A stretch of DNA of 10,572 nt, taken from positions 1 to 10,572 of the forward strand of contig CAKSKO010000020.1 in the NCBI GenBank assembly GCA_934465125.1, written 5' to 3'. The notes beneath the pieces are model-generated. The model was given only the letters and a program-made list of their open reading frames with translations, did no database searches and had not been told where the DNA came from. Numbering within the stretch: position 1 is the first letter of the stretch; each line of letters opens with the position of its first letter. Position numbers and translations under genes: made by a program. Shown piece after piece: positions 5,112-10,572 of this stretch. This DNA comes from an uncultured Eubacteriales bacterium. Its GTDB lineage: Bacteria; Bacillota; Clostridia; Oscillospirales; Acutalibacteraceae.

Positions 5112-8084
5112 ATGTATCAATTAAAATCGCCAAAAAGGATAATTATTATTCTCGCGATATGTCTCGCGGTTGCTTGTTTTTCAGTGGTATTCTATTACAT
5201 AGATTTTTTATCTTTTGATCGTTTGAGGCCAAATTATATGTTTGACTCCCTCTCTTATGCATCTACAAATGGGCAACAAACTGTTTTAATCGACAAAGGA
5301 AAAACAAAAGTTGTCTCTATTAACGCACAAAATCAGATAACTACTATTTTAGAAGGAGATATTCATAATAAGAAACATTTATTTGCCGCTGATTCTGCCG
5401 TATGCGACCAAAACGGTGCGATTTACGTCGCTGGCGTATGTTACAAAGACACTGGAACAAAAATTCAGTCTGAATGGATTGCAAAGTACCGTCCAAATGG
5501 CACTTATCAGTCCACCGTTTATGAAATAACTTATCAGCCGGGTGAAGAACCGTTACAGTATGGAAATATCAAACGGCTTCAGATAACTGGTACAACGCTG
5601 TCTTTCTTTATCAAGAGCGACGATCAGCTTCATCTTTACTACTATGATACGGATTTATCTTCTTTAACGCCTGTCAAAACAATCAAAAGCGATTTGATCG
5701 GTAATATGGTCGCTCCTGCCTGGGATGCCCGCTCTTCTACAATTTATTTTTCTCACAAACTCGGAAAGATTTATAAAGTCTCCGATAATGGAATCCCCGA
5801 ATGTATTTATAGTTCCGAAACACCTTATTCCAATTTATTTGAAAGCATTCCTTATGATATTGGAGTTGATCCAAACGGGAATTTGTATTTTGCTGATATT
5901 GGAACGCGGCAAATCGTAAATCTCAGCAACAATCAGGTTTTAGTCGATCCATTATCCTCTTTGGCAGATAGCCCTATCTTTTATAGGATATCAGTCGGCG
6001 AAAACACGATTGCAACAACCAGCGGTGACACTCTTCTGATTTATTCAGAAGAAGGAGTCCCACTGCTGCAGCAAAATAGCGCTCCTTATTCCCTTCCTTT
6101 TCGTATTTTTACTATTTTTATTTTTCTTTGTGCATTTTTATTTCTTGTTTGTTTGCTTTATTTGCTTACTGTTATAATCCGAAAAAAAGTTTTTAGGAAT
6201 TTATCAAACATATCAAAAATCAGCATTATTTTAGGATTAACTTGTTTGATTAGCTCTATCTTTGTCTCGATTAATATTCTATCCACAACTCAAGAAAAAA
6301 CATTAGAATCTGTTAATCAGGACCTTCTGCAAACAGCGCAGATTATCTCACAGCAGCCAATTGGCAAACCATTATCAACAATCAATTCTCTCTCAGATTA
6401 TGATGGTCCTGAATACGCAAAACTTCAGAAAAATTTAGACAGCATTATCGACGCATCGTACCAGTCGGGTTCGAATCAGTATTATGTCCTCTACAAAGTC
6501 GAAAACGGAATTCTCTTCGGCGTAATGGACTCTGAAGATACAACCGGATCGATTTATCCTATGTCCGGTCCGTTTTCAGGATCTCAATACGAAAGCGCTA
6601 TGACAACCAATCAAATCATTTTGTGTAATAACGATCAGGATCAATATGGATTATGGGCCTATGCGCTCACCCCAATCTACGATGAATCCGATCAACCGGT
6701 CGGCCTTTTGGAGATTGGAACAAATCTCTATAGCTTTCACCAAACCAACCGTGAATTTATTCAAACGATTGTCTGGAATGTTATTACATTGGTCACTATC
6801 ATGATCGTATTGTTAACAGAGTTTTTTTACTGCTCTCCTCTTTTCTTAAAACACAACAAAAAAGATCTTACCGGAGCATCTACGGTATCTCTCATCCGAT
6901 TCACTTCATTTTTTATCATCTTTACCGATTGTCTCCAAAATAGTTTTCTTCCAGTTCTTTCTTCAGAACTCTATTCCCAAAACCCTTTGTTTCTTCCCGA
7001 AAGCATCGGGGCTGCACTCCCACTCTCCGTTGAATTGCTATTTATGGCGATTGCTTCTCTGCTAAGCGGATTTTCAGTTGATCGATTTGGTATGAAAAAG
7101 GTTTTGATCGCGGGACTATTGATTCAGGCGTCTGGGCTAACCCTCTGCGGTGCTTTCCTAAGCTACTCTTCCCTTCTCTTTGGCAAGATTATAATAGGAT
7201 TCGGAATGGGAATCACATTTGTATGTTTACGTTCCATTGCTGCCTCCGATTCTATGAAAGAAAATAAGACAGCCGCTTTTTCTGCATTAAGCTCCGGTAT
7301 GTTAGCTGGAGGCGCTGTGTCTGTACCGATTGGCGCCACAGTTTCTTCTCTTTGGGGCAACTGTTCTGTTTTCTTATTGGGCGCAACTCTAATGTTTTTG
7401 ACCGCGTTCCCAGTCTTCTATATCTTTAAAGACTCGAATAATACTAAAAAAGTAAAAACTTCTTCCTCTTCTGAGTCACAACCGTTCGAAATGAAAATGA
7501 TTGATTTTATAAAAGATCGTCGGATTCTCACCTTTTTTCTACTCATTCTAATCCCATTTTTACTCACGTCATATTTTAAGGATTATTATTTTCCGATCTT
7601 TGCAACGGAATATGGTTTGAGTATTACCACCATCAGCCAAATTTTCTTATTTGCGAACGTATTCATTATCTATGACAGCCCGGCAATTACAAACTATATG
7701 ATGTCAAAACTAGGAGGAAAATGGTCTGCTGTCACTGCAAGTATCCTTTATGCGTCATCAATTCTTGTTTTTGCACTTGCTTCTAACCTCTTCACTTCTG
7801 TTTTTGTAGTGTTTATGATTGCAGTCGGTTCTTCATTTGGAGGCTCCTGCCAATCAATTTATTATTCTGATTTACCGGTATGTTCTAAATTTGGCGAAGC
7901 AAAAGCGACGGGTATTTACAATCTATTTGAAAATATTGGTGATACACTCGGTCCAATTGTATTTGGATTCATTATGCTGCTCCCCTCAAACATGGGATTT
8001 CTGATTACCGGTCTTACGTTGGTTATTTTGACGATATTATTTATTTTAATTAATCATGAAAGGATGAACAAAAAATGCAAATAA
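5112..8084 (+). CDS. Beta-propeller / Cache-like sensor / MFS transporter fusion protein
   Basis: A 990-residue multidomain membrane protein, more than twice the usual 400-450 residues of an MFS transporter. Order: membrane segment (about 9-30); propeller-like domain (about 45-320) with repeated strand-turn motifs such as VCDQNGAIYVAGVC (97-110), DARSSTIYFSHKLGKIYKVS (205-224) and the NHL-like GVDPNGNLYFADIGTRQIV (251-269); two membrane segments (about 331-356 and 367-391); a Cache/PDC-like sensor (about 392-550) ending GLWAYALTPIYDESDQPVGL (513-532); another membrane segment (about 551-575); then an MFS domain (about 591-983). MFS motif A is GFSVDRFGMKKV (653-664); GKIIIGFGMGI (691-701) resembles motif B but has Lys where Arg is usual. 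Basic loops RKKVFRNLSNISK (357-369) and KHNKKD (580-585) put propeller and sensor outside and the MFS N-terminus inside. It is probably a ligand-sensing or ligand-gated transporter; substrate unknown. The ATG follows TAGGAG by seven bases. It overlaps the acetyltransferase gene by 10 bases. Confidence 0.88.
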   Translation: MYQLKSPKRIIIILAICLAVACFSVVFYYIDFLSFDRLRPNYMFDSLSYASTNGQQTVLIDKGKTKVVSINAQNQITTILEGDIHNKKHLFAADSAVCDQNGAIYVAGVCYKDTGTKIQSEWIAKYRPNGTYQSTVYEITYQPGEEPLQYGNIKRLQITGTTLSFFIKSDDQLHLYYYDTDLSSLTPVKTIKSDLIGNMVAPAWDARSSTIYFSHKLGKIYKVSDNGIPECIYSSETPYSNLFESIPYDIGVDPNGNLYFADIGTRQIVNLSNNQVLVDPLSSLADSPIFYRISVGENTIATTSGDTLLIYSEEGVPLLQQNSAPYSLPFRIFTIFIFLCAFLFLVCLLYLLTVIIRKKVFRNLSNISKISIILGLTCLISSIFVSINILSTTQEKTLESVNQDLLQTAQIISQQPIGKPLSTINSLSDYDGPEYAKLQKNLDSIIDASYQSGSNQYYVLYKVENGILFGVMDSEDTTGSIYPMSGPFSGSQYESAMTTNQIILCNNDQDQYGLWAYALTPIYDESDQPVGLLEIGTNLYSFHQTNREFIQTIVWNVITLVTIMIVLLTEFFYCSPLFLKHNKKDLTGASTVSLIRFTSFFIIFTDCLQNSFLPVLSSELYSQNPLFLPESIGAALPLSVELLFMAIASLLSGFSVDRFGMKKVLIAGLLIQASGLTLCGAFLSYSSLLFGKIIIGFGMGITFVCLRSIAASDSMKENKTAAFSALSSGMLAGGAVSVPIGATVSSLWGNCSVFLLGATLMFLTAFPVFYIFKDSNNTKKVKTSSSSESQPFEMKMIDFIKDRRILTFFLLILIPFLLTSYFKDYYFPIFATEYGLSITTISQIFLFANVFIIYDSPAITNYMMSKLGGKWSAVTASILYASSILVFALASNLFTSVFVVFMIAVGSSFGGSCQSIYYSDLPVCSKFGEAKATGIYNLFENIGDTLGPIVFGFIMLLPSNMGFLITGLTLVILTILFILINHERMNKKCK

Positions 8085-8629
8085 AACCGCTGACTCCCAA
8101 AGATATCTCACTTGTTATAGATCTGCATTCTTCTTATTTAAATTATGGTCCTGGAGCAACATCTTATATTAAGAATATATTTAATAAAAAGGAGTATGTC
8201 GGATTTCAATGTATCACAAATGATGAAGATGTTGCTGGTATCATTCTATACAGCAAAGGAATTTCGCTATCAGGAAAGCATCCTTCGATTCAAAAAAAAA
8301 TATCTGAGCTGGCTGGAAAACGAGTGGTTTACACAGGAGATGCTGTTGTAATCAAAAAGGAATATCAAGACCAAGGTATCAGCAGGCTTTTGCATCAGGC
8401 TATTATAGACGAACTTAAAAAGCGCGGCGCAGAACTTATCTTACTTGAACTCTGGGTTCATCCTGACGGTACTATTCCTGCCAAAAACGTGATCCACTAT
8501 TTTAAAGGATATACATTTGTTGGTTCTTATAAAAATTTTTATCAATTTTTCTTCCAAGATGGTTTTTTCTGTCCTATCTGCGGAGAAATTTGCCACTGTG
8601 GCGCCAAATTATATTTATGTTCGATTTAG
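8075..8629 (+). CDS. GNAT-family acetyltransferase with C-terminal cysteine cluster
   Basis: A 184-residue cytoplasmic protein. GNAT enzymes transfer an acetyl (or other acyl) group from CoA to an amine. The fold is suggested by an N-terminal MQIKPLTPKDISLVIDLH, a central strand pair (VAGIILYSK, 53-61), a GDAVVIKKEYQDQGISRLL segment (88-106) that contains the acetyl-CoA pyrophosphate loop (Q98-D-Q-G101-I-S103), the helix HQAIIDELKKRG and the strand LILLELWV (121-128). Beyond the catalytic domain it ends in CPICGEICHCGAKLYLC (166-182), with five cysteines and one histidine, spaced like a small zinc-binding knuckle. That extension is not part of the core GNAT fold. The ATG lies inside the last codons of the MFS fusion gene, with GAAAGGATG upstream, so translation is probably coupled and both proteins may act in one pathway. 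Substrate unknown. The dead GNAT at 3345-3872 shows no close similarity by eye. Confidence 0.88.
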   Translation: MQIKPLTPKDISLVIDLHSSYLNYGPGATSYIKNIFNKKEYVGFQCITNDEDVAGIILYSKGISLSGKHPSIQKKISELAGKRVVYTGDAVVIKKEYQDQGISRLLHQAIIDELKKRGAELILLELWVHPDGTIPAKNVIHYFKGYTFVGSYKNFYQFFFQDGFFCPICGEICHCGAKLYLCSI

Positions 8630-8657
8630 ACATTCTACAAGAAAGTGAGAAATATTT

Positions 8658-10268
8658 ATGAAACAACTAGGAATTCAAAAAAAAATTACTCTGTGGTTTT
8701 TAGTATTTGCAATTTTACTTAGCACCGCAACCGGACTTTTCACCTACTTTATGTATAAACGTTCGGTAGAAAACCTTTGTTCTCAACACTCTATCCATGC
8801 AGTAGAAACCGTCGCCACAACATTAAAAGGAGATCAAATCAAACAATATGCCACCACACTGACAAAAGATGAAACATACGACCAAATTTTCTCTTATCTC
8901 CAAATGTTTAAAAAGAATCAGAATCTAGTATACCTTTACATCTTTGTTCCTGATGAAGAAAAAATCACTTATATTTTTGATATCTATACAACCGAAGAGG
9001 AAAAACAATTCACCCGCGATCTCGGGGAAACTGATTACCATGATAATGAAACGATCTATCAGGATGTCATGTCGGCTTATCAACAAGGGAAAACGACGAA
9101 TAAATTTACTGTCTCAAAGAATCGATATGGATACTTAGCTTCATCGTATACTCCGATTTTTGATTCCTCCGGAGCCGTTTGTGCTGTAGTAGGAGCTGAC
9201 ATGTCGATGGATGCCATTTTAGCTCAAGCATACTCCTATATTACTGTCGCTGTTACAGTCACCATTGTACTCATTTCTATTTTTCTGTTTATTTTACTCT
9301 ATATCTTCAAAAAACGTATGATCGCGCCAATTGAATTGTTAACAGAAAGCGCTAAAAACTTTGTTGAAAACGGTGATAGAATTACATTTAAAAAGCTCAG
9401 TATCCATACTCAAGACGAAATTCAAACCTTATCAGAGTCCTTTAATAAAATGTCGGACGACTTGACAACCTATATTGATAACTTAGCAAAAGCAACTGCT
9501 GAAAAGGAACGAATTGCAACAGAGCTGCATGTTGCAAAACAAATACAGCACTCTATGTTACCGTCTACATTCCCTGCATACCCAAGCCGAGTGGAATTTG
9601 ATATTTATGCATCTATGGTACCAGCGAAAGAAGTTGGCGGAGACTTTTACGATTTCTTCCTTGTTGGAATGGATAAATTGGCTTTTATCATTGCCGACGT
9701 TTCCGGAAAAGGGGTTCCTGCTGCTTTGCTGATGATGAGCACAAGAGCTCTCATTAAAAATCAGGTCCTTACTACCACACAACTGGATGAAGTGCTTTAT
9801 ACTGTAAATAATCAAATGTGTGACAACAATGAAGCAGGAATGTTTATGACAGCCTTTCTAGCGGTTTTAGACTTGAAAACGGGACTTCTGTCATATTGCA
9901 ATGCCGGACATAATCCTCCGCTTCTAAAAAGAGAAACAGAACCGTTTCATTGGCTAAAAGCAGAGCACAATTTTATTCTAGGCGGAATTCCCAATAAAAC
10001 ATATCAAACGCACCAAATAACTCTACAAAACAACGATATGGTGTTTCTCTATACTGATGGTGTTACAGAGGCTATCGACAAAAATTCCAATCTGTATTCC
10101 TCCAATCGGCTTATAAAGGAGCTCAACGCTCCAATCTTATCACAAAACTCCTCCTGCAAAGTTATTGTTACCCATATTCAAAAAACAGTCGACCAGTTTT
10201 CAAGCGGGATCCAACAGACCGATGATGTTACGATGCTTTGTGTAAAATATCTAAATAAAAATTTTTAA
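8658..10268 (+). CDS. Cache-HAMP-SpoIIE (PP2C-type) serine phosphatase
   Basis: A 536-residue transmembrane receptor phosphatase. Order: membrane segment (13-33); extracytoplasmic Cache-like sensor (about 35-190) ending GYLASSYTPIFDSSGAVCAV (158-177); membrane segment (about 192-217); HAMP linker (about 218-270); short coiled-coil (275-298); SpoIIE/PP2C phosphatase domain (about 300-533). All metal-binding motifs are intact: EVGGDFYDFF 325-334 (D329), IADVSGKGVPAALL 345-358 (D347), NAGHNPP 415-421, YTDGVTEA 465-472 (D467) and DDVTMLCVKY 522-531 (D523). An active enzyme is expected. Family members usually dephosphorylate a serine on a STAS-domain anti-sigma antagonist, releasing an alternative sigma factor; no such partner or HATPase kinase is in this window. 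It starts 28 bases after the acetyltransferase stop with a weak GAAAGTGAG ribosome site, and is the likely last gene of the unit. No clear terminator follows before the next promoter. Confidence 0.93.
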   Translation: MKQLGIQKKITLWFLVFAILLSTATGLFTYFMYKRSVENLCSQHSIHAVETVATTLKGDQIKQYATTLTKDETYDQIFSYLQMFKKNQNLVYLYIFVPDEEKITYIFDIYTTEEEKQFTRDLGETDYHDNETIYQDVMSAYQQGKTTNKFTVSKNRYGYLASSYTPIFDSSGAVCAVVGADMSMDAILAQAYSYITVAVTVTIVLISIFLFILLYIFKKRMIAPIELLTESAKNFVENGDRITFKKLSIHTQDEIQTLSESFNKMSDDLTTYIDNLAKATAEKERIATELHVAKQIQHSMLPSTFPAYPSRVEFDIYASMVPAKEVGGDFYDFFLVGMDKLAFIIADVSGKGVPAALLMMSTRALIKNQVLTTTQLDEVLYTVNNQMCDNNEAGMFMTAFLAVLDLKTGLLSYCNAGHNPPLLKRETEPFHWLKAEHNFILGGIPNKTYQTHQITLQNNDMVFLYTDGVTEAIDKNSNLYSSNRLIKELNAPILSQNSSCKVIVTHIQKTVDQFSSGIQQTDDVTMLCVKYLNKNF

Positions 10269-10304
10269 ACCCTGATTGATATCTCTATATTATACAAAAC
10301 CCAC

Positions 10305-10333
10305 TTGCAATCTACTGTTAAATATGCTATAAT
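10305..10333 (+). promoter_or_regulatory. Strong promoter of the last gene
   Basis: TTGCAA (10305-10310), a 17-base spacer, and a perfect TATAAT (10328-10333) preceded by TG at 10325-10326 (extended -10). Predicted start is near 10340, leaving a leader of about 118 bases that contains the palindrome at 10395-10422. The spacer carries ACTGTTAA (10314-10321), resembling one half of that palindrome. Confidence 0.85.
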
Positions 10334-10394
10334 AATATTGTTAAATAAATATTTTTATAGGTTTTAGCATAATATTTTCTAACAATTGCTGCTC

Positions 10395-10422
10395 TTACTG
10401 TTTATAATATTGTAAACAGTAA
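10395..10422. promoter_or_regulatory. 28-bp palindrome, candidate repressor operator
   Basis: TTACTGTTTA (10395-10404) and TAAACAGTAA (10413-10422) are exact inverted repeats around TAATATTG, which itself contains the palindrome AATATT. A second TATAAT sits inside it (10403-10408), with a weak TAACAA (10380-10385) 17 bases upstream, so it may overlap a second promoter. The size and symmetry suit a dimeric repressor of the TetR or MarR type (inference). It is not a terminator: AAAATTTATA, not a T run, follows. Confidence 0.55.
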
Positions 10423-10457
10423 AATTTATACTAATAAAGAAAGAAAGGAAGATCATT

Positions 10458-10572
10458 ATGAGCAACATTGAAAATCAAGTTGACGTAGAGAGAAAAATAA
10501 AAAAATTTGCAAATGGACACAAAGTTTGGGGAATCGTGATCTCGATACTTATGGTCATTCTGGGAATTGTAC
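10458..10572 (+). CDS. Small membrane protein, N-terminus only (runs off window)
   Basis: Thirty-eight codons are visible from ATG 10458, with AAAGGAAG (10444-10451) six bases upstream. The product starts with a charged cytoplasmic-looking stretch (MSNIENQVDVERKIKKFA, 1-18) and enters a hydrophobic segment VWGIVISILMVILGIV (23-38), apparently the first membrane helix. The pattern resembles small HdeD/DUF308-like multi-pass membrane proteins, but the fragment is too short to assign a family. It has its own promoter and operator-like palindrome, so it is probably regulated separately from the phosphatase unit. Confidence 0.75.
   Translation, partial: MSNIENQVDVERKIKKFANGHKVWGIVISILMVILGIV

Noticed and set aside
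9558..9815. 85-codon minus-strand frame inside the phosphatase
   Set aside because: It lies opposite the conserved SpoIIE motifs and has no features of its own.
1..10572. CRISPR array or insertion sequence
   Set aside because: No regularly spaced identical repeats and no transposase homology or terminal inverted repeats were seen on either strand.

Overview
The window looks like chromosomal DNA of a low-GC, Gram-positive Clostridia-type bacterium. The evidence is AT-rich coding sequence, AGGAGG-type ribosome binding sites, U-tailed hairpin terminators, housekeeping-type -35/-10 promoters, and families common in Clostridia (membrane-anchored CE4 deacetylase, Cache-HAMP-SpoIIE phosphatase). 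The genus cannot be read from the sequence.

Left part (1-3900) is a decayed accessory zone. It opens with the 3' part of tRNA-Leu(CAG) and its terminator. Next comes about 470 bp with no convincing gene, holding a second terminator and diverged copies of a CTTATAACT-containing repeat. A GT14-type surface-glycan glycosyltransferase follows; it is complete except for a one-base frameshift in a seven-A run near its start. After a terminator lies a full-length but dead glycerol kinase gene (glpK), with three frame disruptions and three in-frame TAG codons. Convergent to it on the minus strand is a dead GNAT acetyltransferase whose stop codon lies inside the shared, probably bidirectional, terminator.

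Middle (3907-5111): an intact membrane-anchored polysaccharide deacetylase on the minus strand, and a divergent intergenic region with a good plus-strand promoter and two palindromes.

Right part (5112-10268) is the most interesting section: a tight three-gene plus-strand unit behind one promoter. Gene 1 encodes a 990-residue fusion of an extracytoplasmic beta-propeller-like domain, a Cache-like sensor domain and an MFS transporter. Gene 2, overlapping it by 10 bases, encodes a GNAT acetyltransferase with a C-terminal cysteine cluster. Gene 3, 28 bases further on, encodes a Cache-HAMP-SpoIIE (PP2C) phosphatase. The outer two genes carry similar-looking extracytoplasmic sensors, so the unit could couple ligand sensing to transport, acetylation and dephosphorylation of an intracellular partner (inference). 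No STAS antagonist or anti-sigma kinase, the usual SpoIIE-type partners, is visible here.

The window ends with the start of a small membrane protein gene behind its own strong promoter and a 28-bp palindrome that looks like a repressor operator.
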